From Corinectria fuckeliana (Eukaryota > Ascomycota > Sordariomycetes > Hypocreales > Nectriaceae), in assembly GCA_019137255.1 (NCBI GenBank), contig WPDH01000065.1, positions 348,162 through 412,161 on the forward strand: a stretch of 64,000 nucleotides of DNA. Direction: 5' to 3'. Below, one piece after another: positions 1 through 12,329 of this stretch. The translations under genes and the position numbers were made by a program. Position 1 is the first letter of the stretch. Every line of letters begins with the position of its first letter. Below the pieces are notes generated by a model that had not been told where the DNA came from, did no database searches, and saw only the letters and a program-made list of their open reading frames with translations.

Positions 1-3000
1 TCTCCATGTTGACGGGATAGCCTCGAGCCCAGAGCTCGCCGACAGCACTCAAGAGGGATGCTACCCCATCAGACCCCCGTTCGAGGACTGAGTGGTAGGT
101 CGGTAAACTTGACAGCTTACACTCTGAGAGAATGTCCAGGGTTGGAGACTTTAGGGCGGCGACAGGACTCAGTTCAATGATCATCTCAGGCCTCTCCTCG
201 ACAGGAAGACTCATCATGGATTGCACTGCGTCCACATACTGAACAGGCGATACCATATTGTCGACCCAGTACTGTGCGTCCAAGTCAACGTTCTCGACGG
301 GCGAGCCAGTGACAGATGAGAACATGGTCGCAGTCTTGGGAAGATTCGCAGTAGTGCATGTGACAATTGACTTTCTGTAGTCGCCTTCAACCAATTTCAT
401 ATGGGAAGAATGGTAGGCAGTGGTAACTGGGAGGCGGCGGCAGAATATTCTCTTCTGGGAAAGATCAGCGAGAGCAAACTCGACAGTCTCGGCAGTCCCC
501 GAAAGCGTAATCGAACGAGGGCTGTTGATGCAGGAAATTTCGAGTGGCAGTTTGCATAGCTTGATGTAAGCCTTGGCCTCCATCAGAGAGAGACCAGTGG
601 CGATCATGCCACCCTCAAGACCTGACGTCTTCTGAGGAATCATCGAAGCAGCGAGGCCGCGGTGGTACGACAACTCCCACGCAGTCTCGCGGGTGATGGC
701 ACCAGAAGAGAATGCAGCGGCGACCTCACCAGACGAATGACCAACGACAACCTTGGGAATTATGCCAAACGATTTGAGAAGATCAACCAGTGCTACCTGT
801 AAGGCGGTGGTTGCTGGCTGGGAGATTTCCGGGTTGGATATGCGTGAATTGCTGGGGTCCCTTAGTATATCCTCAAGAAGGTCGAAAGGGCTGCCAAGTA
901 CATCTTTCATGTAGTCACAAGCTGAGACTAGGCTGTGGCGAAAGACCGGGAAACACAAAAGATGTTGGCCCATCTGTGCGAACTGTGCGCCCTGACCGGA
1001 AAAGACGAAGCAGATTTTCGGCTGCTTGCCTTTTGATGCTCGACGAAATATCGCCTCATTAGCATTTTGGAGCTGACTGATGAGGTCTTCGAGAGATTTG
1101 GACACAATAGCGTATTTCCATTCAAGGTTAGATCGACGAGAACCAAGCGTGTACGCGTAGTTGCGAAGAAAGTCGACTGAAGTAGCCGAAGCCTCTTGCT
1201 CTGCGCTCAGGAATGGGACATGAGAGTCCATCACGCGTTGGACGCCAGCCTTCTCATGAGACGAAAACAAGAAGAGATGAGTCTCGACAGGTAGTACACT
1301 GCTTCCATTGGAGACTGTACCAGGGCTTTTTTGACATCCTCTGTCTAGCCTCTTGTCTTCGAGGGAGTTGTGGTTTCCCTTCAAACCACGAGCAGACATG
1401 TATCGTGGTGCTTCGTCTAGTATAACATGGGCGTTCGTGCCGCCGAAGCCGAAGCAATTGACGCTGACGCGACGTAGACCGGGAAGTGGCCAGTCGAGCA
1501 TTTCTCTGGGAACCTTCATGATGTTAGATCGTGACCAAGTGAACAGCTTATTGGAAATCATACCTTGACTCTCCACTCCTCAAAGTCAATGTCGGGGTTC
1601 CCACTTTGGAAGTTGATATTCGGAGGGATTTTGCCGTGTTCCAAAGTGAGGACACCCTTGATCAAGCCGGCAACACCAGCAGCGCCTTCTAGGTGACCGA
1701 TGTTTGGCTTTACTGAGCCAACAACAATTGGGTTATCGACGGCACGCTCGGAACCTAATGACTCGGAGATGGCCTTTAGCTCACGCCAATCGCCGGCCTG
1801 GGTCCCAGTTCCGTGGCACTCAACGTATGCGGTCTGGCTGAAATCTAGTCCGGCTGATTTGTATACAGAACGGATGTTTGCAACTTGGGCTTCCTTGCTT
1901 GGAAGAGTGATGCCTTTGAACTGTCAGTAAATGATAGACCACGAACACAGAACGCACTCACCGGTGGTGTGGCCGTCCTGGTTAACATTTGTGCCTCTGA
2001 TGACGGCACGGATTGTGTCGTTGTCACGAATTGCATCAGAAAGGCGCTTGAGGATGACAACGCCAATGCCTTCGCCTCTTCCGTACCCATTGGCGCGAGC
2101 GTCAAATGTGAAGCACTTCCCATCTGGACTAAGGAAGTTCAATGCAGTCATGGGCATAATGGTGTTTGGTGTAAGGATCATTCCCGCGCCTGCTGCGATG
2201 GCCTGATTGGATGTTAGAACTCATTAATGTAGAAAAGGTTGTAAAAAAACGATGGAACATACAAGAGAACTTTCGCCAGATCGCAGGCTCTGGACAGCGA
2301 GATGCACGGAAACGAGGCTGCCACTGCAGCCAGTGTCGATAGTCATGCTTGGGCCGTGTAGGTTGAAGAAATACGAGATACGGTTCGCCATGATGGCAAT
2401 ACCGTTTCCCGTGGCAGCATACTGGGGTTGCCAGTCTGGGTCTCGGAGACAGATTTGTTCATAGTCTAAAGGATGTTAGTCTGGGTTTCCCCACGACGGA
2501 AGTGGACCTACCTTTTACGAACGACCCGACATAGACAGCAGCATCGCTTCCATCGACGTCTTCTTTACGAATTCCAGCTAGAGTTCCATGTCAGCCTTAT
2601 TCACAGATAGTTTGCAGCGCAATGAGCTTACCGTTCTCGAGAGCTTCGTATGAAGCCTCTAGTAGGATCCTCTGCTGAGGATCAATTGCTTTGGCATCCT
2701 CTGCCGCAACAGAGAAGAACTAAAAGACACGAGGTTAGCCAACGAGGTATCAAAGGGTGGGAGCGTGGAGGGCTCAAACGTACAGGGGCATCAAAGGAAG
2801 CAAAGTCCCCCTTGATGAAATGGGCACCACGGAACGAAATCTGTGAATCGGAGTTAGCGAAGCCCCTGTAAAAGCCATTGCGACCAGAAACTTCGACTCA
2901 CGCTGCCTTGTCGGTCTCCACCGGGGTGAAAGTAACCGTCGATGTTAAGACGATCTTTCGGAAATTCCGACCACTGAGATTCACCTCGCTCCAGGACTTT

Positions 3001-3072
3001 CCACAGCTCTTCAGGGCAGGTGGCATTCCCTGGGAACCGAAGGCCAATGCCGATGACTGCAATGTCATCCAT
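1..3072 (-). CDS. Highly-reducing type I polyketide synthase, N-terminal part (KS-AT), runs off left edge
   Basis: Iterative polyketide synthase; the 896 visible residues cover the ketosynthase and acyltransferase that load and condense malonyl units. Start ATG is at 3072 (MDDIAVIGIGLRFPG). Reading through seven GT-AG introns (2841-2901, 2720-2783, 2578-2631, 2466-2511, 2203-2262, 1914-1961, 1514-1563) restores one continuous frame. The KS active-site motif is DTGCSGS (Cys about 174), followed by the histidine motifs ECHGTGTQ and KPNIGHLEGAAG and the NCFGFGGTNAHVIL block. The AT domain begins at FVFSGQGAQFAQMG, has nucleophile motif GHSSGE (Ser about 652) and the AYHSSHM motif. The frame is still open at base 1, just after the AT, so DH, any MT/ER, KR and ACP would lie to the left. 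The KS style and leading KS-AT order suggest a highly- or partially-reducing enzyme; a PKS-NRPS hybrid cannot be excluded. Family assignment is firm, product unknown. Confidence 0.95.
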
Positions 3073-6000
3073 GGTGCTGTGAACCAGCAATGGAGGTGGT
3101 GGTAGATGAAGTGCTGCGATTGTGTGATGGGCTGAAGGGAGAAGGTGTGAGTTGGGAAGGGTTGTTGAGGATGAAAAGAAAACAGAGCGAGGTTCTTATT
3201 TGCGAGTGCGTGAAGGAAGTTCCGAGTGGTGGTGAATCACAGACAAGATAGCTTAGGAGGCAAAGTGAATGACTTGTTGTGCTCGCTAATTATTAGTGGG
3301 CTGGCAGGAGGGTGAATTTTGAGGAAGGAGCTGGCACAGGTACGTTAGCTCTGGCTCTAGTATCCGGATTCACTGTCGCCTGGAAGTGGTGTCTATGGAA
3401 GGCATTGGATGAGGAAGGAACGAGGTGCGGTAATGTCGGTGAACAGCTTGATGCTTGTTCCTTTACCCAAAGCACCTCGCAGATGTTTGTGCGTTTGGCT
3501 GCCCATTGCCGTCTCGATACGCACCGAGTCTAGAAATGGGTCCATACCCGTGTGTGAGATAGAAGGGTCATCTTCCGATGGCTTGTCCAAGCTACTTGGT
3601 GTATTGCCTCGGGACCTGTGGATCACTGACTGCTACCAGTTAGGCTTCGTATCTTTTCTCCGATCTGAATGAACATTTTAGTGAATGAGTATTTGTTAAT
3701 TGATGTGGTAAGCCTAGGGAAAGATTTTCCAGAAGATAGATGCTTACTGGCGAGGGAGAATTGGATTCGTTCAAGGTATCGTTCTTGTTCATGGCCTGGC
3801 ATTGGAGGTGCCTTTGATGCGATTTCGCACAAGCACTGTAGGCTAGCATTCACAGCGAGCTTGTTCGAGGACAAAAGAAGAGAACCTGAAACTTCTGGAA
3901 ATGATTGGCAGCGAATTGGGCGTTCTTTGAATGCGATCCCGGGTGCGCTTAGAGCGCAAAGCCGCCAGTTTTTGTTTGATGAGTGTTTGCTACTCGAGTG
4001 CGCAAACCGAACAAGATTAGGGATCAGCTACCCACCAACGACGAGTCCTGACGACATGGGTAAAGAGGTACGAAACGCGCGTTGATGACCTATTCCTCCA
4101 TCTAGGGCCGTCTTGAGCGGAATGCCGGAGTATAGCATGTGAAGCGTACAGAGGGCTGTGAGTCGGGGGCGACAGGTAACATCTTCTCTGGATCGAGGAC
4201 ATGCGCTTTTACGGCTGCTTTACAGAAATACGGTGAGGCGATAGGAACATGTGTGTCAAAGCGCCATTGAGGCCTTGAACGTACCCAAGTGACGGTAACG
4301 TGTTGGCAGCCGGGACGTTGCAGCGATCTTTGTTCTGAGCCACTGATAGATGGGCATGCTCGAGATTGGCTCACGATCCGAATTATTCAAGTCTGATCAG
4401 GGCATGACCACGATACTCGGCCTAAAATCTAGTGCGACTCTCCCACGAGGCAGTGCAGGCTGTTCTGTTGCTCGCAACTCGACCTCGGAAGGTGTCTTTG
4501 CTCAACTCTACCAAGACTCTACTAAGCAAGGGGCTTCAAGGGGTTTTCAGTTTGCATGTGGTAAGAAGCGGGTGGTAAGAAGCGGTGAGGTTTACCACAA
4601 CTGACAGCACTTTGGCAGGTAGCCGTTCCAACAAACTTGTTGTCCCGCGGGCCCCGCGGATAGAGACATGTAATTAGCATGCCTGAGCACTGAACTCTTA
4701 TCAAACGTCACAAAGAGTACGATGAACAAGCCGGCAGACGGCGCAGGGGCTGCGGCTGCGGCTGAAAGCAAAGGGGCTTTTTTTCGGAGAGCCGAATGAA
4801 GTGCTGGAAGCCATGACCCGGCCTTCGCCGTCCCGTTCCCGGATATCCTGGTCCTGGCATGTACGGAACGGAGTGCTCCGGAGATGACCCAGGTTTGGAT
4901 TCAGGGCCGGGAGCCGTTTGCACGATTGCTCAGGGCGCCTCGCGTGGGACGGACCGCGGCGAGATGAGGTGCCGAGCCTCGACGCCACCCATACCGACAA
5001 AGGTCCCGGTGATGGCCTGCGCGAGACGACACTGGAGACGAAACTGCCACGTTTTGGCGTGCGTGGCGAGGGACAAAGGAAGGAGGACGCGGCCGAACAG
5101 AACACATGAGAACTTTCAAAACAGTCCCGCCGAAGACCTCGGTAGGCGGATCGTTAGTACCTGGGTAGGTAGACAGGTAACGTAGTAGCAGTTGGAGTCT
5201 CGAAGGAAAGTTGTTCTGTGGCTTCACGTGATCAAGGCCGTTGTCCTAACCTCGCGGTGCGACTCATCAACTATTACAATTTTACTTGCCTCCTCCCTAC
5301 GCAAAATTTCTCAATAAACCTGAAATTGTTGTCATATACTCCCAGTGCAATTAATGTTCCCCGCACGTTGTCCTTGCGAAAACCATTGCCCATTGCGGCT
5401 GACGAGCGTGGCGGAACCAGGTTACACAAAGGTAACGCGACGTCAAACCTGGACGGACGAAGGAGGTCGTACACTGCCGCACAATCCCCCTGTGACGAGG
5501 CAAGCGGTTTGGCTTACGGCCCTCTGGCTATCCGTCATTTGCTGTAACATGCGCGGTCGCTATACGTACTTCGCAAGTACGCGAAAGCATGGAGTGTGAG
5601 TCTTGGTGGTGAGGCAGCCGCCTGCAACCAAGCTACCTACGTGTACAGCTACATACTGTGGCGCGTTGACCCTGGCCTGCTTGAATGACGATGACGCTCG
5701 TTCTAGAACACTACGAGTGAAAGTTGACGCGAGCTCTCCTCATCTCACAACCCAGCTTCTGATACCGGCAGTAACGACAAAAGTCTCCACGTGGGGACGA
5801 GCCGCAAAAGGTTCCTGAGATCTGGTTTCGCCTCGCACCGCGACAAGAATGGGCAGCACGATACGGCTTGAACAGGCAGGACTTCTCTCTTTCCGTTCTC
5901 ATAGCCTGACCAACCCCCAGGACTGAGCCATGTCCCACCAGAACACAAACGGGCCCTCACAGTGTTGCCGAGGCTAGGTCGCTTGCACCGGAAGGCATGG

Positions 6001-6890
6001 GTCCGGACGGATTGTCTGTCCGACGCGGCTTCACGCAAGATGCTTGTTGTTTGGTGCTCGCAAAACAAACCAGGCCAGACTTGCCGCAGATGCCAATTAT
6101 ACATGATGGCAAATTCCCGAGAGCGGACTGGCCTAGCTTGTCTCCTCCCACGCCTCTGCCGTATCCGGCCATGTAGCACTCGCCTTTGGTTCTAGACGAC
6201 CGTGTCTCGCGCAATGGCGATGTATCAGGTCGCACAGCACCCATCAGGGACTTTGCCTCTTACCCTGTGCCACTGTTAGAAAAGATCTCATCCGTCTCTG
6301 GGCTCTCTGGCCAATTCACTAGGCGAGGTTTGAGGTCCGAGAAGCTGAATGGCTCCTCGCTCGCCATGGTGCGACCGCTGAGAAGGGCATGTCTCAAATA
6401 CATATTCAATCCGTCTCGCTGGGCGAGCCAGGCAGAGTCCAACTGCCTTCTATGGTAATCTGTCTCAAAGAAACGATGTCTGCAATCGAGGTGAGGGGTC
6501 TTCGTACCTATCGCTTCCTTCATCGAGGGCTTTGGATCTGATATGAAAAGACGAGACCCATATCAACGCTGCTGACCCATCTCAGGCCGATTCCTCCTTC
6601 AAACCACGACCGCCGTTGCGCCTCCCGTCATCAACACTGCTCTGTCGCGCCTGTCGTTGATACATTCAACTGTCTAACTGGGAAGCACCTGCTATTACTG
6701 CGACTACAACCCCAAAGCGCCAAGCAACAAGCAGACCTTCCCACCCGCCGCCCTGGCTCGAGAAGACCTTGACATCAACAAAGCTGCTTCGTTCCCAGTC
6801 CTCCACAAGCCAAAATCGATCGCTACCTCAAGCAGTGCTCACCTCTGTCGAAAACCTGAGATCCCGAAAGTCTCTGGAGCTGCAACAAGA
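3073..6890. other. Intergenic gap between PKS and MFS transporter (3.8 kb)
   Basis: This region holds the PKS promoter on the minus strand and the leader of the transporter on the plus strand. Short open frames are present (for example 3669-4085 plus and 4102-4374 minus), but none carries a recognisable domain or a convincing splice pattern. A decayed cluster gene is possible but not supported by anything I can read. Confidence 0.6.
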
Positions 6891-8879
6891 ATGGCAAATC
6901 ACGATAACTTGTCGCTTCCCTATCCCAATCCCTCCCTTGGTCAGATGGCGGCCCTAGAGGAGGGGAGCGGAAGTGACCGCCCCTCGACAGCTGTCTCAGG
7001 AATACAGAAGCATGCCGTCACCGGACCGCGGCAGGTGGTGCTCGTGCTATCGTGAGTACTCCATGTCACGGAATCACTAGCGGACACTGATATATTCCAG
7101 TTTGCTCACAGGGCTGCTCTTCTCAACTCTCGACACCTCGATTGTATCAACGTCCCTCGTCACAGTCTCACAAGACTTGAATGACTTTGTCAATGCACCA
7201 TGGATCGTTCTGGCCTATCTTTTAACATACATGGGTACGAAAGCAAAGGAAAATTGTGGCAATGCGCAGAGGGTTGCTAACAACCGTCACAGGGTTCGCT
7301 GTTTGCATGTCTAAACTCAGTGATATTTACGGACGACGGAACATGCTCGTGATATCGTGGGTCATCTTCGTGGGCTTTTCACAAGGATGTGGAGCAGCAA
7401 CTAGCATGACAGCACTGTACGTATGGTGTCTCCTTGAGTACTCGACCCCGACTGACAAAGGCTAGGATTGTGTGCCGAGCCTTCCAGGGGATGGGGGCTT
7501 CTGGTTTGTACAGCCTGACACAGATCGGCCTCGTCGAGGTTGGACCATCCCACCGACCTAGCTTGATTGGAGCCATGGTCGGCGCGACTCTCGCAGTTGC
7601 ATTCGTGCTGGGGCCTATTATCGGTGGTGCAATTGCCCAGCTCTCTGACTGGAGATGGCTGTTCAACATGAAGTATGTATCCTGCCAAGTGTGGAACTCG
7701 TGGCTGACATGTGTAGCATTCCATTTGGGTTAGTGACGATCCTGTGCATTACGAACTTTTGGCCCCAAGAAGAAGTCGCCCCCTTCTTTTGCTGGAAAAC
7801 ATTTACGAGCATCGACTTCATCGGCAGTGCAACGCTGCTGAGCAGCTCAGGCTTCCTGGTGTTTGCGGTTCAACAAGCCGGATCGCAAACGTATGCATGG
7901 AAAAGCCCGGAGATCATCTCGGCTCTTGTCATCTCCGGAGTCAGCTGGATCGTGTTTGTCTGGTGGGAGGTGCTCCTCGAGACAAAGACGTATCGCCGTG
8001 TCGAGCCGATTTTCCCAATTCGGCTGATGCTTCGCCGAGTCTACTCTGCAGGATTTCTGTAAGTCAAGCTTCCCACGGCTGGCGATATTTCTGCTCACAA
8101 TTTCTAGTGTGACCATGTTTACTGGGTTTCCATACATATCCCTTTCGATCGTGATACCTGAACGATTCCAGATCGTCAATAGAGAGGGCGTTCTTACGGC
8201 TGGGTTGCACATCATGCCCCTGCTCGGTGCCTGCGCCATCGGATCGTTCTTAGGAGGCGCTCTGTCGAGCAAGAAGAACAACACTTCGATTACCCTTTTT
8301 GTGGCATCTTGTTTGCAACTACTCGGGGTCGGGTTGATGTCGCTGCTATCGGGCCCCGACGCGGACGTCAAAGCCCAGTACGGCTTTCAAGTCATTTTCG
8401 GATTAGGGGTTGGCCTTTCCTTCTCCGCCGCGACAATCATGACAAGCATCCTTGCTGCAGAACGCAGCGAACTCGCCTCGGCTCAGGGGGCAGTTTCTCA
8501 AGCTCGAGTGCTCGGCGGCTGCATTGGGCTATCAGTATGCACCGTCATATTCAACGCCCACGTCAACGAGTATCTCGGGGCTCACTTGACTCCAGAGCAG
8601 CTCGAAGACCTTCACCGTTCTCCGCTCTCGAGTCTACACCTTCCTGTGGATCTCCAAGACCTGATCAGGCACGTCTATGCCGGTGCCTTTGCGGAAGAGC
8701 TCAAGGTCATGATGCTCGTTTGCGCCGTCATGGTTGTCATTGCTCTTTTCACGCTCGAGCGCCACCCTACTCCTCTCGAGAGGCTTACGGCTTCACACAA
8801 GGACGACCTCACCTCTCGCCGAGACAGCGACTCAGGGACCGAGTTGACTGCCATAGCACGTGATCCTCCTTCCGCTTAG
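6891..8879 (+). CDS. MFS multidrug/metabolite exporter, DHA2 (14-TM) family
   Basis: Plasma-membrane proton antiporter of the major facilitator superfamily, predicted 579 residues, near the usual DHA2 length. Exons 6891-7051, 7101-7234, 7293-7416, 7466-7672, 7717-8058 and 8108-8879 join in frame; introns are 44-58 nt with GT-AG ends. The DHA2 signature LDTSIVSTSL lies in the first membrane segment (about residue 63), followed by APWIVLAYLL and the loop 2-3 motif SDIYGRRN (about residues 108-115). CRAFQGMGASGLYSL and VLGPIIGGAIAQLSDWRW are typical of the family. Many hydrophobic segments follow and the tail is polar. Position beside a PKS suggests export of, or self-protection from, the polyketide; that role is inference. 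A CTT microsatellite starts right after the stop. Confidence 0.93.
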
Positions 8880-8882
8880 CCC

Positions 8883-8929
8883 CTTCTTCTTCTTCTTCTT
8901 CTTCTTCTTCTTCTTCTTCTTCTTCTTCT
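8883..8929 (+). repeat. (CTT/TTC)n microsatellite
   Basis: About 15 uninterrupted copies of a pyrimidine trinucleotide begin three bases after the transporter stop codon, so they probably lie in its 3' UTR. Confidence 0.97.
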
Positions 8930-10030
8930 CGTCTTGCATCTTTTGGTATCGCAATTCGAAATTTATCATGTACGGCCTCAGCCAGGCATTGGATGGGCGA
9001 TAGGTTGGTGGCGCTCTGTTCACTTCACGGCGTTATTGTATTGCTATTTCAGGGATCTGTATAAGGACTGGAGCATTTTTGTATTCTCGACGAGAGGCTT
9101 TCTAGGAACGTTTAGCCCATTGTGTTATGTATGAGATATTGCAGGCATTAGACTCGGAATAAACCAGTGGCACACTAGAGTAGTATCCATACGTCTCAGG
9201 GACGCCATACTTCAATCGTCAATTAGATATGGAATAAAGACTCAGCTGATGATGAGCGCCATGTGTACCAGACATTTATCCATCTACCTGACAAATACCT
9301 ATCTACTCAGCGGACAGAGTTGGACGAAAACCGGCCGTGATTCCCATCTGGGGTAGTGAGCCGACAGATCTGGCTACGCAATCAGAAGTGCGGTCGCACA
9401 CTGCTTCAAGGAGGATCGTGGTTGACATTTGCCGAGCAACGTGAGGCTTGACGTCGCACCCCATTTCGGTCAGGTTGGAGGTTGAGCAGAAAGGCAACGC
9501 AGCCTATAGATACGCGGCTCCGATGTCCTCATTGGGCGGTCACATCCTGACGCAGCAAGTGTCATGCTGGGCCAAGAACCTGTGAGATCCTGCGGCCGCC
9601 GTGGCGATCTCAGTGTGACGGCTTGAGGTGTGGACGCACGACATAAGAGGTAGACCACACGCCAGTCTTGTGCGTGTTGGGGGTGGATGGGAGTCAGAAT
9701 TTAATTGCATCGCATACGATTCGAGATGGGCTGGCTATCCCAAACACTGCCTGGGAAGATTGTTCGACTATCTTTAACACAACGCGGCATGTTTAGCCTG
9801 ATAAAACAAGAAAAAGGTCTCGTCTCAGAGCGGCAATGGCTCTGAGACGCGTGTATAACAAACACCATGGTATCATGTCCGCACCGCCCATTCCCATTCT
9901 GCATCGCTGCCCAAGTCGCCTAGGCATCCAATCTAGCCGTCGTAATTCAAAAGGAAGCGTTCGTTTCGGTCGTTCAATCAAAGGAAATATTGTCGGGGAG
10001 ACCACACACCCCGGTGTCAGAAGCCCGTGT

Positions 10031-10031
<1 letters not shown>
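8930..10031. other. Intergenic, nothing recognised
   Basis: This holds the 3' flanks of the convergent MFS and SUR7-like genes. Only short frames without family resemblance are present. Confidence 0.6.

Positions 10032-10069
<38 letters not shown>
10032..10069 (+). repeat. (TG)n dinucleotide repeat
   Basis: An almost pure TG run that abuts the stop codon of the minus-strand SUR7-like gene. On the sense strand it is a CA run at the start of the 3' UTR. Confidence 0.97.
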
Positions 10070-10071
<2 letters not shown>

Positions 10072-11120
10072 AGTAGCTTCCCTTGCGGTGCTGCCACTCT
10101 CGCTTCTTCTCGCGCCGCATCAGGCACAGCGACGCAGTCCAGTAGGCGGTCGCGGCAATCATGAAGGCCGAGGACACCCAGGTGAGCGTGATGAACTTGG
10201 AGCCCACGTCGGCCGAGAGCCCGATGTCCTCGCCCACGTCGTTGATCTTGTCGGCGCCCTTGTGCGCCGCCACGGTCGCGACGATGCTGCCGACGGTGAT
10301 GCTGAGGGCGGCGAGGAGCGCGAGGACGAGGTTGCCGAGGGCCACGCTGCGGCGTCCCGCGAGGAAGAAGGCTGCCACGCAGAGGAGCATGGCCAGACCG
10401 GCGAAGCCGACGCCCAGGACGTAGAGGATGAACACGCCGAGCAGGGCCTTGTTGAGGGTGTCGATGGCGTCGTCGACGGTGTCGGGCCAGTTGAGGTCCT
10501 CGAGCGTGAGGTTGAAGGGGCCGCCGCTGAGCTCGTCGTTGAGTATTTTGTTCAAGTCGAAGCGTTCTGTTTCGCCGGTTTGTTAGCCCACCATGATACC
10601 AAATCCAGGGCACATTAGCCAGCAGAGGGGGGAGTCTTACTGTCGGCAGGGGAATGGGTGCAGTCGGTGACGTTGAGGCCGGCGCCGGGCGACGTGGCGT
10701 TCGGCTTGAAGTAGCCCTCGCAGGAATCCGTAACGTGGATGGAGTACCACTCGGCGATGCCCAGGGTGTCGGCCAGCTCGTCGGCGATGTCGCTGGTGAT
10801 GTCGTTGACCTTGTCCTTGATCTCGTCCTTGACCTCGTCCCACTTGTCGGCAAGGGTGTCAAGGAAGCCTCCATCGTCGTCGTCGTTGGAAGAGGAGCTG
10901 CTGTTGGTCTCGAGAGCGTTGTGTCCTAGCATCGATGTATTTACCTGGAGGTCTTGTGAGTAGCCGAAAACCCGCCTCGAGGAGGAAATTGGCTTACCCT
11001 GGCGATGGCGTAGTCCTCCATGAAGCCGTCCTTGTGGCCCGCGAAGAGACATAGGATGGTGAGGACAAAGGCCACCAAGGATAACACCAAGGGGAATAAG
11101 ACGAAGAATCTTGACAGCAT
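10070..11120 (-). CDS. SUR7/PalI family four-TM membrane protein
   Basis: Integral plasma-membrane protein of the SUR7/PalI (eisosome, cortical patch, pH-signalling) family, 307 residues. Exons are 11120-10998, 10944-10641 and 10566-10070, with introns 10945-10997 and 10567-10640. Topology is typical: TM1 at residues about 4-27, a long extracellular acidic loop (Ser/Asp-rich around residues 50-65) with the conserved DSCEGYF ... NVTDC cysteine pair and N-glycosylation sites, then TM2 (184-212), TM3 (216-243) and TM4 (266-291), and a short basic cytoplasmic tail. Members organise membrane compartments or, for PalI, assist ambient-pH sensing; which applies here cannot be told. The start ATG is followed directly by the hydrophobic first helix, which supports it. 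Confidence 0.9.
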
Positions 11121-12329
11121 GGCTGCGTGGTCTGGGGGTGTCGTTGGATTTCGATGTGAAGGCCGGGTGACGGTTGGAAGGAAGAGATTATGTGAAGAAC
11201 GAATGCCCAGACTCTCGAAGCAAAATCAAGACTTGTTTGCCACTTCTAGGGCGGGCAGAGGTCTAAATAGGCTCCAAGCACGATGATGCAAGACAATGAA
11301 GGGGAATGCAGTGAAGGCGGCGGGCGCCAACCTTGCCCTTGTCTTTCAACCAGGGAGGTCGGTGAATGAGCGCATCGCTAAGTGACTGCAGGCGCAGGCC
11401 ATGATCGAACAGGCCCGAAACAAAGGGCATACCAAGAACAAGCATCGTGTCACCAATCAAGCAATATCATTCAAGGCTAGGCCACGGCGCGAACTGGCGC
11501 TTGTTGCGTCATGGGCGCTGGCTTTGTTTTCGATGGGGGGGGCGCCTCAAAACCGGATTCCGTCTCCATTCTTCTTCTTCTGCTTCTGCGAATGGACGGC
11601 GCCGGGGCAAGGAAGATCGGAGGTGGGGCCGCCGGTAGAGCCGGGTTTGCGACGGATGCGTCATGGCCAATCGACGCGTCCAGAGTGGCCGTCTTTGAAT
11701 CAATGCCAATGCTGCGCCTCTCTGAAACGAAGACCCAGGCACCAGCGGACGGCTTTTGTCACGGGGAGAGCCGTTCAGTACGAAGTACGTATTGAACAAA
11801 CCCAAACCCGCATCTTGGCGGGTTCTGTCACGGCGGCTCACCCCGGCCGGCACGGGACTTTTAAGGTCAGGGGTAGCGCTGGCGATGACGATGATCGCCG
11901 ACCGAGCAAGCCCAGCCACCGTAACCGAAGCCATCGAACCATCCAGGAAGTCTAAAAATTCTCAACCCCCAAAAATAGAAACAAGAATCGTATTCCTTCC
12001 ATGAAGATGCAGGGTAGAAAGGAAGACTGCACGGAAGCGACAAGGTGAGCTTGCAGGACATCTTCAGACAAAGCCACTGATAGTCACGAAATCTGCAAAT
12101 ACCGCTGCCCAGACACCCTCTGCAGCTATTGGCATTGACAGTAAGCTCTTTTCATGGGATGACTTCGGGCTTCAAAGGTCCAAGGGAATACTTGGCGAAG
12201 CTGTCACACGCTGACGCGCAGAAAATGGAAAACGACCTTCCAGGGTCCTCAGGAGCCCGGACCAAAGAGATGTTGTATTTCCTGCCTCTTGCAGTTCTCC
12301 CACGCCACGGGCAGTCCGTTGCTCCCAGT
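11121..12329. other. Intergenic, nothing recognised
   Basis: SUR7-like promoter side and the 3' flank of the Dabb gene. A copy of the dispersed motif GTACGAAGTAC lies at 11778-11788. The overlapping frames here look like chance reading of GC-rich DNA. Confidence 0.55.

Noticed and set aside
3669..4085. 138-codon plus-strand frame in the PKS-MFS gap
   Set aside because: No recognisable motif, and composition does not differ from the flanks.
10017..10874. 285-codon minus-strand frame over the SUR7-like gene and the TG repeat
   Set aside because: It ends in a translated dinucleotide repeat and is Arg/Pro-rich; the spliced SUR7-like protein explains the region.
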